The notes under the pieces are model-generated. The model was given only the letters and a program-made list of their open reading frames with translations. It was not told where the DNA came from and ran no database searches. From Spirosoma luteum DSM 19990 (GTDB lineage: Bacteria; Bacteroidota; Bacteroidia; Cytophagales; Spirosomataceae), in NCBI RefSeq assembly GCF_000374065.1, contig NZ_KB893258.1, positions 1 through 64,000 on the forward strand: 64,000 nucleotides of DNA, written 5' to 3'. Both the position numbers and the translations under genes were made by a program. Positions 24,201-30,755 of the stretch are shown here, piece by piece (position 1 is the stretch's first letter; each line of letters starts with the position of its first letter).

Positions 24201-25452
24201 GGACGAAGCAGAGCTGGCCGCCTACCGGCAGCCGCCGACTCCCCATGTTGATTATGATGCCGTTCGTCGGCTCAAACAGGCGTTGCTGGCTAAAGCCTGG
24301 CAACGGGCGCAACAGAACCTGCCTACCAGTCAGGAACAGGCTTTCCGCCAGTTCTGCCAGCAGGAAGCCGACTGGCTGGACGATTTTGCCTTGTATGCCG
24401 TGTTGAAACAGGCGCACAACGACCAGCCCTGGCACCAGTGGCCCGACGCGTACAAGCTCCGCGAGCCCAACGCATTGGCCACCTTCCGGCGCGGGCAGGA
24501 GGACGCCATCCGCCAGGCACAGTGGCAGCAGTTTGTGTTCGATGCGCAGTGGAAAGCCCTGAAAACCTACTGCAATCGGCTGGGTATTCAGCTGTTTGGT
24601 GATTTGCCCTTTTACATGAACTACGATTCGGTGGATGTGTGGGCCCATCCGCACTTGTTCAAGCTCGATAACGAAGGGGCCATGACCCACGTAGCCGGTG
24701 TGCCCCCCGACTATTTCAATGCCGATGGTCAGCGCTGGGGAATGCCCATTTTTCGGTGGGATACGCTGAAGAAACAACACTACGCCTGGTGGGTACGACG
24801 CCTTCGAAAAAATCAGGAACGGTATGACCTGCTTCGGCTGGATCATTTCCGGGCGTTTGCCGGCTACTGGGAAGTACCGGCCAGCGAGCAATCGGCCAAA
24901 AACGGGCAGTGGCAGCCCGGGCCGGGTGCCGACTTTTTCCGGACGGTGCAGCGGAAACTGGGCGAACTGCCGTTCGTGGCCGAAGACCTGGGTGAAATTG
25001 GTCCCGATGTGTATGCCCTGCGGGATGAATTTGGGTTGCCCGGCATGGGGGTGCTTCAATTCGGTTTTGGCGAAGACATGCCCCAGAGCGTTAACAGCGT
25101 CCATCATCATACGCCCCATTCGGTTGCCTATACCGGCACCCATGATAACAACACCAGCCGCGGCTGGTATCGGCAGGATACGGACAAAGAACAGGTGCGC
25201 CAGTTGGAGCGCTACGTGGGGCATGCGGTCGGGGAAGCGGATGTGCACGTCGTGCTGGCCCGTATGGCCTACGGCTCCGTAGCGAACACCGTGATTCTGC
25301 CACTACCCGATGTACTTGGGCTGGATGAATCGGCGCGGTTGAATACGCCGGCGACATCCGCCAGCAACTGGACCTGGCGACTGCTGCCGGAGCAGCTCAG
25401 TCCGGCTATTGAGCACCAACTTCGGGAATGGACAACGGTATACGACCGGTAG
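21175..25452 (+). CDS. treY: TreY-MalQ fusion: malto-oligosyltrehalose synthase with C-terminal 4-alpha-glucanotransferase
   Basis: A 1425-residue two-enzyme protein. Residues 1 to about 910 are TreY, which turns the reducing end of maltodextrin into a trehalosyl unit: 'TYRIQFHRGFTFRDFERIIP' at the start, nucleophile Asp in 'GLRVDHIDGLYDPRQYL' near 310, Glu in 'AYIVVEKIL' near 337, and 'STHDTKRGEDVRSRLNVL' near 580. From about 925 to the end is MalQ (GH77): 'GAGILLPITALPAPFGIGDF', nucleophile in 'LLRLDHFRAFAGYW' near 1222, Glu in 'FVAEDLGEIGPDV' near 1268 and 'TGTHDNNTSRGWY' near 1322. All catalytic residues are present in both halves. MalQ could lengthen or reshape maltodextrins for TreY. 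I take the ATG at 21175, not 21121, because TreY homology starts there. Two A-runs (22606-22613 and 22615-22621) are slippage-prone. Confidence 0.93.
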   Translation: MTNPVSTYRIQFHRGFTFRDFERIIPYLDGLGVRTIYASPIVEAVPGSVHGYDSVNPQRINPEIGTEAQLKSISAQLTRRGMRWLQDIVPNHMAFHPHNSWLMDVLEKGTRSEYAPFFDIDWHSPVHEGRLMVPFLGAPLNEVIDQGDLAVDYQNGRFVITYFETAYPLHLRSYATILTADPRGPSGNIQTLLDHIRQVQKLRKPATYAQQSAECQQALANLTKDAAGKAYIRRCLNAVNTDPACIRQIADEQAYRLCYHAETNERINYRRFFTVNSLICLNIQDPAVFEAVHQLPKALLEAGIFHGLRVDHIDGLYDPRQYLERLRKLAGDDAYIVVEKILQNDEALPADWPVQGTTGYGYLSMVNNLFTRTSSGVAFTRFYRSLLGEHVAVRQELHDKKAYILFQHMNGELDNLVALSRSLNLMDEHRLAEVSPERWKAAIGEFLVQCPVYRYYGNQFPLGQTETTAMQMIFDRIKKKKKSLTAAIDLLDELILQQPQAGNREYNKRALRFYQRCMQFTGPLMAKGVEDTLMYTYNRFIGHDEVGDSPDYFGLTVEEFHQKMMDRQQHWPLALNATSTHDTKRGEDVRSRLNVLTDLTDEWIALVQQWQQGNKPLKQKDANGVESPDANDEYFIYQTLVGAFPMPGGPETKSTPDVDAPSVDEADFPDRLTEYLQKAMREAKRNSTYDAPNEAYEEATKAFALQLLDKKRPFWESFQAFHRRVADFGIINSLAQVLLKCTCPGVPDVYQGCEGWDLSLVDPDNRRPVDFTLRQQGLENLTATQAETNWSDLWKNRYDARIKLGLIRTLLAERNQHPELFAQGQYVPLRVEGRYKKHVLAFARRYQQTWYVIAVPLGVAHLCRKQTDDVSSIAWNDTRVILPPEAPDRWQNRLLNTEGRATEGGIAVADLFTNVPLAVLRLEKLPTERGAGILLPITALPAPFGIGDFGPQATAFADFLSRSRQTYWQVLPLNPVGAECGYSPYSATSSMAGNPLLISPDLLVQDGLLDEAELAAYRQPPTPHVDYDAVRRLKQALLAKAWQRAQQNLPTSQEQAFRQFCQQEADWLDDFALYAVLKQAHNDQPWHQWPDAYKLREPNALATFRRGQEDAIRQAQWQQFVFDAQWKALKTYCNRLGIQLFGDLPFYMNYDSVDVWAHPHLFKLDNEGAMTHVAGVPPDYFNADGQRWGMPIFRWDTLKKQHYAWWVRRLRKNQERYDLLRLDHFRAFAGYWEVPASEQSAKNGQWQPGPGADFFRTVQRKLGELPFVAEDLGEIGPDVYALRDEFGLPGMGVLQFGFGEDMPQSVNSVHHHTPHSVAYTGTHDNNTSRGWYRQDTDKEQVRQLERYVGHAVGEADVHVVLARMAYGSVANTVILPLPDVLGLDESARLNTPATSASNWTWRLLPEQLSPAIEHQLREWTTVYDR

Positions 25453-25481
25453 CTACCGGATTTAAACACTAACTATAGACA

Positions 25482-26468
25482 ATGATAAAAATTGGCTATC
25501 ACGCATCGCACGAACAATTCAAACCCAGTACCTTACTCGGGTATGTGCAACGGGCCCAGGAGGCAGGTTTCACCGCGGCTTCTTCTTCCGATCATTTTCT
25601 CCCCTGGAGTAACCGGCAGGGCGAAAGTGGTTTTGCCTGGTCGTGGCTGGGGGCGGCCCTGCAGGCTACCTCGCTATCTTTCGGCGTTGTTAACGCGCCC
25701 GGCCAGCGCTACCACCCGGCCATTATAGCCCAGGCGGCTGCTACGCTGGCCGAGATGTTTCCGGAGCGGTTCTGGATGGCAGTGGGGACCGGGCAATTTC
25801 TGAATGAGCACATTACCGGGGAGAAGTGGCCCAGCAAAGCCGACCGGAACGCCCGTTTGGCCGAATGTGTCGCTATTATGCGGGCTTTATGGGATGGGCA
25901 GACCGTTACCCATAAGGGACTCGTTACCGTTGATGAAGCTACCCTCTACACCCGGCCTGCGGTAAAGCCCCTGTTGTTTGGTGCGGCCGTAACCCCTCAG
26001 ACCGCCGGATGGGTAGGCAGCTGGGCCGACGGGCTACTGACCATTTCGCAGCCGCATGACCAACTGCGGGAGGTGGTAGCCGCTTTCCGGCGGGGTGGGG
26101 GAGCCGGTAAGCCCATGCACCTGAAAGTGCAGCTTTCGTACGGAAAAACGGAGGAGATAGCCCGTAAGGGCGCATACGATCAATGGCGGGCCAATATTTT
26201 TCCGAACCAGGTACTGACCGACCTGCGCCTGCCGGAACAGTTCGATCAGCTCGGGACGCTGGTTAACCTGCAGGAAGTTGATAAGATGATCCATATCTCG
26301 GCGGATACGGGTCAACACCTGGCCTGGCTCCAGGAATATATTGACCTGGGCTTCGAACAGCTCCTGCTGCACAATGTCAATCTGGAGCACGAGCGGTTTA
26401 TTGATGATTTTGGCCAGGCTGTACTGCCGTCCCTATTGCGGCAGGGAGCCTATGCAGTTCCGGGGTAA
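25482..26468 (+). CDS. LLM-class (luciferase-like) flavin-dependent oxidoreductase
   Basis: A 328-residue TIM-barrel flavin oxidoreductase. 'MIKIGYHASHEQFKPSTLLG', 'AGFTAASSSDHFLPWSNRQG' and 'MFPERFWMAVGTGQFLNEHI' match the bacterial-luciferase-like superfamily, in particular the subgroup predicted not to use F420 (TIGR03885-like). Cytoplasmic, no signal peptide. The reduced substrate is unknown. It starts 29 bases after treY-malQ and may be read through from it. Its last codons form the left arm of a terminator hairpin, with the stop codon in the loop. Confidence 0.85.
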   Translation: MIKIGYHASHEQFKPSTLLGYVQRAQEAGFTAASSSDHFLPWSNRQGESGFAWSWLGAALQATSLSFGVVNAPGQRYHPAIIAQAAATLAEMFPERFWMAVGTGQFLNEHITGEKWPSKADRNARLAECVAIMRALWDGQTVTHKGLVTVDEATLYTRPAVKPLLFGAAVTPQTAGWVGSWADGLLTISQPHDQLREVVAAFRRGGGAGKPMHLKVQLSYGKTEEIARKGAYDQWRANIFPNQVLTDLRLPEQFDQLGTLVNLQEVDKMIHISADTGQHLAWLQEYIDLGFEQLLLHNVNLEHERFIDDFGQAVLPSLLRQGAYAVPG

Positions 26469-26490
26469 GCAACCCCGGAACTGCATAGGC
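26448..26490 (+). terminator. Terminator hairpin overlapping the end of the oxidoreductase gene
   Basis: GCCTATGCAGTTCCGGGG (26448-26465) pairs exactly, 18 bases, with CCCCGGAACTGCATAGGC (26473-26490). The loop TAAGCAA contains the stop codon of the gene (26466-26468). The hairpin is followed by TCAAAAAC. Confidence 0.8.
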
Positions 26491-26611
26491 TCAAAAACAA
26501 CCTTTACCAACTAGGCTGACCCGATTAGCCCGTTGCCTTACAGCTTGATTGCTCAGCGGTATACCGGCGCTCAGTTGTTGTTTGAACACGTACACCTAAA
26601 CCCCTACTGGT

Positions 26612-27928
26612 ATGGCTCCTCAAGCTGCAGACGATCAACAGTCGCCGGATGAATTAGTGGCTTATCTGTTTAACCGGCGCGAAACGCTGTTGAATAACTG
26701 GCGAACGGCCTGCGAAATGGACCCTGACCTGAAAAAAATTGCGATTCTGAGCCGGGAAGAGTTCAACGACCTTATGCCCCTTATTCTCGATTCGCTTGAG
26801 CAGCAGCTGCAGGGTAAGCAGCCGGACACTAACCCCATACTGGCCGCCCAGTCGCATGGATTGCAGCGCTGGCAGAAGTCGATTGAGCTACCTGACCTCG
26901 TGAAAGAGTTCAGTCATTTATCGGTTATTTTGTTCAACGAACTGCGCCAGTTTCGTCAGCTGTTTCCGCAGCTAAACCCGGACATTGTTATCCAGGCTCA
27001 GCAACAAATTATGGTGCTGATGAATGACATTATTCGCGGCAGCATTACCAAACATGATGAACTCCAGCGGCTGGAAGCGGCTAACCGGGCCACCAGTCTG
27101 GAACAGGCCCTACAGCAAATGGAAGAGCTGTCCCGCCAGCGGGGAGATTTGCTGCGCACCTCGTCCCACGATCTGCGGAGTGGGTTGGGGGTGAGCCTGG
27201 GTGCCGCTTCCGTGCTTCAGACCGAGGACTTAAGTCCGGAGGAACGGCAGCAGTTCATGGATATGTTAAACCGAAACCTGACCAACGTTCAGGCACTGCT
27301 GACCGGCCTGATGGATCTGGCCCGCCTGGAAGCGGGCCATGAGCCGCTTCAGCTGGAAGAGTTCGATGCCGCAAAGCTTCTGACGGATTTGGTAACCGGC
27401 GTTCAGCCCATGGCTGCCGAACGAAGCCTTATTTTACGGGCCGATGGTTTAGCGCCTTTACTGGTAAAAACGGATCGGCTCAAGCTATACCGGATTGCTC
27501 AGAACTTAGTGGTCAATGCGTTAAAGTATACCCCATCCAGTGTTGAGCATCCGGGTATGGTATCGGTATCCTGGTCGACGGAAAACGATTGGCGCTGGGG
27601 GTTCAGCGTTCAGGATTCGGGGCCGGGCTTACCGGATGGTCTGCTGGAGTTGTTTCATAAACAGCTTAAACCCGTTGTTGAGGGTACCAGCGTCCTGTCG
27701 CCGGATGAAGGCCAGCCCGTTGCCGTGCGGCCCAGTCTGGCCCATAAGCTGCCAGCCGATCCGTTAACCGACCAGCCGCCAACCCCCGAATGGAACAAAG
27801 GAGAAGGAGTAGGGTTGCAGATTGTCAAACGGCTTAGTGAGCTGCTCAACGCAACGTTAGAGATCGAAAGTATTGCCGGCCGGGGTACGCTGTTCCGCAT
27901 CCGAATGCCCATTCATCCCTCGGACTGA
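26612..27928 (+). CDS. Sensor histidine kinase with RsbRD-like N-terminal domain
   Basis: A 438-residue soluble kinase, no transmembrane segment. Residues about 10-150 resemble the RsbRD N-terminal (globin-like) domain ('ELVAYLFNRRETLLNNWRTA'), used in stress signalling. A coiled coil (about 145-180) leads to the HisKA box 'LLRTSSHDLRSGLGVSLGAA' with His near 189, then the HATPase domain with N-box 'IAQNLVVNALKYTP', 'VQDSGPGLPDGLLELF' (G1) and 'GEGVGLQIVKRLSELLNATL' (G2). A 35-residue Pro-rich insert precedes G2. The gene converges on a receiver-domain gene only 17 bases away, a likely functional partner. Confidence 0.88.
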   Translation: MAPQAADDQQSPDELVAYLFNRRETLLNNWRTACEMDPDLKKIAILSREEFNDLMPLILDSLEQQLQGKQPDTNPILAAQSHGLQRWQKSIELPDLVKEFSHLSVILFNELRQFRQLFPQLNPDIVIQAQQQIMVLMNDIIRGSITKHDELQRLEAANRATSLEQALQQMEELSRQRGDLLRTSSHDLRSGLGVSLGAASVLQTEDLSPEERQQFMDMLNRNLTNVQALLTGLMDLARLEAGHEPLQLEEFDAAKLLTDLVTGVQPMAAERSLILRADGLAPLLVKTDRLKLYRIAQNLVVNALKYTPSSVEHPGMVSVSWSTENDWRWGFSVQDSGPGLPDGLLELFHKQLKPVVEGTSVLSPDEGQPVAVRPSLAHKLPADPLTDQPPTPEWNKGEGVGLQIVKRLSELLNATLEIESIAGRGTLFRIRMPIHPSD

Positions 27929-27945
27929 CAGCCGTACCAGGCCCG

Positions 27946-28455
27946 TCATTGACGCGGGTCAGCCAGGCCGTCAGGAACCAGTACATCGGGTAAAGTCACG
28001 GATTCCAGCCAGAACAGGCGCAGCCGCTCGAAATACGTGTTCCAGTGGCTCATATCGGTTGGCTTATGGTAAAAACTGCTGGCACCGGCCTGGTAAGCCC
28101 GGCGAATATCGTCGGGGTTGTTCGATGAGCTCATCACTAAAATGGGAAGTTGCGGGGCTGATTGAGCCGCTAATCTGGTCCGTATTTCCTGCAGCAGGTC
28201 CAGCCCATCCGTCAGTAAAGGAAGGTACAGGTTTTGAAGAATTAACTGAGGAAAAGCCTGGGGCTGCATCAGGGCCTCATCAAGGTAGTCTAACGCCTGC
28301 CGGGCATTAACCACGCGGTGAAAGCTTACGGCAGGCAGTTGTCGTTTGAGCAGGATACTGATAATTGTCCAGATGTCGTCATTATCTTCAATAACGAGGA
28401 CTGTAATTTGCTTAACCGTGTGGTTAGTCGTTTTTGTATTGTTAATGGGTTGCAT
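27946..28455 (-). CDS. Receiver-domain protein with Asn at the phosphoacceptor position
   Basis: From the ATG at 28455 (MQPINNTKTTNHTVKQITVL) it is a 169-residue stand-alone CheY-like receiver. 'VLVIEDNDDIWTIISILLKR' carries the acidic pocket, 'ILVMSSSNNPDDIRRAYQAG' the Ser/Thr switch, and 'SSFYHKPTDM' the conserved Lys-Pro. The phosphoacceptor strand reads 'LILQNLYLPLLTDGLDLL' where active members have 'LILLDLYLP', so the Asp is replaced by Asn (codon AAC). It may be phosphorylation-independent or a decoy. There is no output domain. The same frame is open without a stop to an ATG at 28851; that longer form would add 132 residues without recognisable homology. Confidence 0.82.
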   Translation of the reverse strand: MQPINNTKTTNHTVKQITVLVIEDNDDIWTIISILLKRQLPAVSFHRVVNARQALDYLDEALMQPQAFPQLILQNLYLPLLTDGLDLLQEIRTRLAAQSAPQLPILVMSSSNNPDDIRRAYQAGASSFYHKPTDMSHWNTYFERLRLFWLESVTLPDVLVPDGLADPRQ

Positions 28456-28856
28456 ACCTATTCGGGCAGTAATAAACCTGTAGTAGTATAAATTTCTTTT
28501 GGGTAAAACTGTTTTTGCCTGCCCGAAAAAGGTTGATTGTCGCCTTTTAAAAAAGTCAGTTAATCGCTGACTGCCGGTGACGAGCCTTTTGCCCTGTTTT
28601 TCGAACCGCCTTCCATTGACGACCGTATTGTTCGGCATCCCTTGTTCTCTATGTATCTCTTGCCGGGCTTCCGGAAACGTAGCCATGTGTAGCTGCGGGT
28701 GCTCATTCGCTCCTTCTTTTCCTGTCGGCCGACCATCCAGGGCGTTGATATCGGTCAGCGCCATCCGGCGTTCATCGTAAAAAAGTAAAGCAGACCGGTG
28801 CTGCCAGGTCTGGTAGCTGGCCGTTTCGGCAAGCCGCTTCGGTTCGTTCATGCCTG
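28456..28856 (-). other. Open in-frame stretch upstream of the receiver gene, possible extra coding sequence
   Basis: On the minus strand an ATG at 28851, 5 bases after the stop of the DUF2231 gene, opens a frame (MNEPKRLAETASYQTWQHRS, then 'LLFYDERRMALTDINALDG') that runs without a stop into the receiver gene. The first 60 codons look like those of a real gene; the last 40 before the receiver are AT-rich and look like a leader. Either a fused N-terminal extension, a decayed small gene, or chance. Confidence 0.35.
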
Positions 28857-29372
28857 CTACGGGTACGGGCTGTCGGTAGCGGATGCTTTACTAATTGGCT
28901 GGCCAGTCAGGGAGTTAGACGCGTTCAGGTGCGCATTCTCGTCAACGCCAACGCCCAGCCGATCAACCAACTCCCCGCCAAGCCAGCCTGTTACCCCCGC
29001 CAGTAGAAAGGCCAAACCCGAGCAGATCAGCGCCAACGCTGGTGGCTGGTAGCCGGGTTCGTCGGTGCGCAAAAGCCAGCTTACCCCGAAAAGTACCAGC
29101 ACCAGCACGTTGCCTGCGCCATGAAACAGACCAATCCGTTTGGCGCGGGTATGCGCCGGAATGGCCAGCCAGTCAATCAGGCCGGGAATGGCAGCCACCA
29201 GCCCCGAAATAAGCCCGGCGGTTATCATCCAGTAGGCTACCAGACTCATTTCTGACTGGTCATTCAGCAGGTATACCCCATCGAAAATAACCGAGGTGGC
29301 TAACAGGCCCAGTGGAAAAACGATGAGAATCGGGTGGGCCGGGTGCCCGACTATCTTTGCTTTACTTTCCAT
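28857..29372 (-). CDS. DUF2231 membrane protein
   Basis: From the ATG at 29372 (MESKAKIVGHPAHPILIVFP) it is 171 residues with four hydrophobic segments (about 14-34, 44-65, 83-101, 113-132). 'GHPAHPILIVFPLGLLATSV' is the hallmark of DUF2231, a family of predicted inner-membrane proteins with conserved His residues, of unknown biochemical role and sometimes linked to redox or haem proteins. The C-terminal 40 residues are polar. The frame continues upstream to 29468 but without family similarity. It could be co-transcribed with the receiver gene downstream. Confidence 0.85.
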   Translation of the reverse strand: MESKAKIVGHPAHPILIVFPLGLLATSVIFDGVYLLNDQSEMSLVAYWMITAGLISGLVAAIPGLIDWLAIPAHTRAKRIGLFHGAGNVLVLVLFGVSWLLRTDEPGYQPPALALICSGLAFLLAGVTGWLGGELVDRLGVGVDENAHLNASNSLTGQPISKASATDSPYP

Positions 29373-29939
29373 ACGTATCCGTTTAAAACGAATTAACAAA
29401 ACAGCTACGTTGGGGTTTGGAACCGTAACGCGTGAATTAGGAAATGGCCCTGACCGGCCTTTTAGCAATACCCCGGCGGTCGGGCGGGATGATGGAATGG
29501 CTGGTGCGCAAAGCGGAGCAGGGGACTGAATGCCGCTTTGTGCCCGACCCGGCTACGGGCTACGTACGGGATTGCTACGCCGACAATCGCCGGATAAACG
29601 GGTGAAGGCCGTTATCCGACCATGCCTTACTACGTGCCGGGTGGCCCTGCGCTTGATGCGGTGACGATCCAACTCCGAACGACTGGCGCAGGCCGGGCAA
29701 GCCGTTCACCAGTCAGCCGCAGAACAATTCGGCGAGTAACGTCTACATCCAGTCGGCCCCGCTGAACGGGCAGCCTTCTGCCGTCCGTATCTCACCCACG
29801 CCGAAATTCAGCGAGTTGGTGTCCTTCGTTTGCTGATGGGTAACGGCAACGACTAACGCCGTGAGGGGAGCACTCCTGCGGATAGAATACCAGCCGACTT
29901 TCCTGAACGGTAGCTGCCGATGCTGAGAGTTGCTGCTGA
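29373..29939. other. Gene-poor stretch, possibly decayed coding sequence
   Basis: No convincing gene in about 570 bases. Two short plus-strand frames look partly coding: 29444-29605 (53 codons, ending 'YVRDCYADNRRING') and a stretch ending near 29836 ('SNVYIQSAPLNGQPSAVRIS'). They are in different frames with no shared start, as expected of a gene broken by indels, but chance cannot be ruled out. Confidence 0.3.
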
Positions 29940-30116
29940 TCAGACTTCTTTTGACGAGAGAAACGTGCCGGCTACGGAACAGCCGACAGACGCGATAAAG
30001 GCAAGGATAGCAGAAGTTAACTTATATTGATACAGCAGGAAAGCGGTGTAGCCCACAAGGAGCAGCGCTATGAGCAACAGAAAGCGGGAAAGGAAGTAGA
30101 TCAGTCCGGTTTTCAT
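29940..30116 (-). CDS. Small two-span membrane protein (58 aa)
   Basis: The minus-strand frame from ATG at 30116 gives MKTGLIYFLSRFLLLIALLL, then 'GYTAFLLYQYKLTSAILAFI' and a short polar end. Two hydrophobic helices joined by a polar YQYK turn make an alpha-helical hairpin in the membrane. It starts 8 bases after the stop of another small membrane-protein gene, so the two are probably an operon. No family recognised. Confidence 0.55.
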   Translation of the reverse strand: MKTGLIYFLSRFLLLIALLLVGYTAFLLYQYKLTSAILAFIASVGCSVAGTFLSSKEV

Positions 30117-30124
30117 CGCAAATG

Positions 30125-30226
30125 TTAGTGTAGAATAGCCCGTACAAGGAGATAAACCAGCGTAGCTGTAATGAAAATCACTACCGTCCAGGGACCGGGC
30201 ATGGGAATGATGTTCTTACGTTTCAT
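30125..30226 (-). CDS. Very small single-span membrane protein (33 aa)
   Basis: ATG at 30226 opens MKRKNIIPMPGPWTVVIFIT, continuing 'ATLVYLLVRAILH' and stop. A basic start, a Pro/Gly turn and one transmembrane helix are typical of bacterial small membrane proteins. It directly precedes the 58-residue protein gene. Family unknown. Confidence 0.5.
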   Translation of the reverse strand: MKRKNIIPMPGPWTVVIFITATLVYLLVRAILH

Positions 30227-30755
30227 TGGACAAGTAACGGAAAACTCTATTTATCAGACGCCTAATCGGGTATAAGTCACATAAAAAGTAGGATAAGGTC
30301 AATAGCTGGTGGTGCGGGTGGGTAGGAATTGCAGGCCATTTATTACCTGATCTACTGTGAATGCAAAATCAGAAACCACCCCCAATAGGTCAGACAGCCG
30401 ATGCCGTCCTAGCAGCGTAGGAATAGGGTAGGTGGGGTATGCGCCCCCGTACGGAGCAAAGCTGATCCCGTATTCCCGTTCGATCAAGTAAGAGTTTTAT
30501 TGGGCAGCGTACCATAGTTGCCAAAAAGTGTCAAAAGGCTGGTCAGCATTATAACGTTCACCTGCCAGGCTTATACCTCCGTAATCAATTCCCGATCGGT
30601 AGCCTCATCATCCACCAGCAACGGTTCCATCCAAATCCGGGTTTAACGTAGCAAACAAAGACAGGCTCTTGAAAATGTGAAAATTAAAAATTGGTAAAGC
30701 CTGGGGGTATTGTAATTTTGAAAACCTTATTCTCCCGGACAAAAATCAGTTTGCT
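30227..30755. other. Intergenic region before the hybrid sensor kinase
   Basis: About 530 bases. A TTG-started minus-strand frame at 30299-30487 (62 codons, 'YGISFAPYGGAYPTYPIPTL') is possible but unsupported. The last 100 bases before the kinase are AT-rich and should hold its promoter. Confidence 0.35.

Noticed and set aside
24196-25248. 350-codon minus-strand frame
   Set aside because: Antisense shadow of the MalQ part of the fusion; no family signature.
30299-30487. 62-codon TTG-started minus-strand frame
   Set aside because: No ATG, no recognisable motif and no good neighbour; kept only as a remark on the intergenic region.
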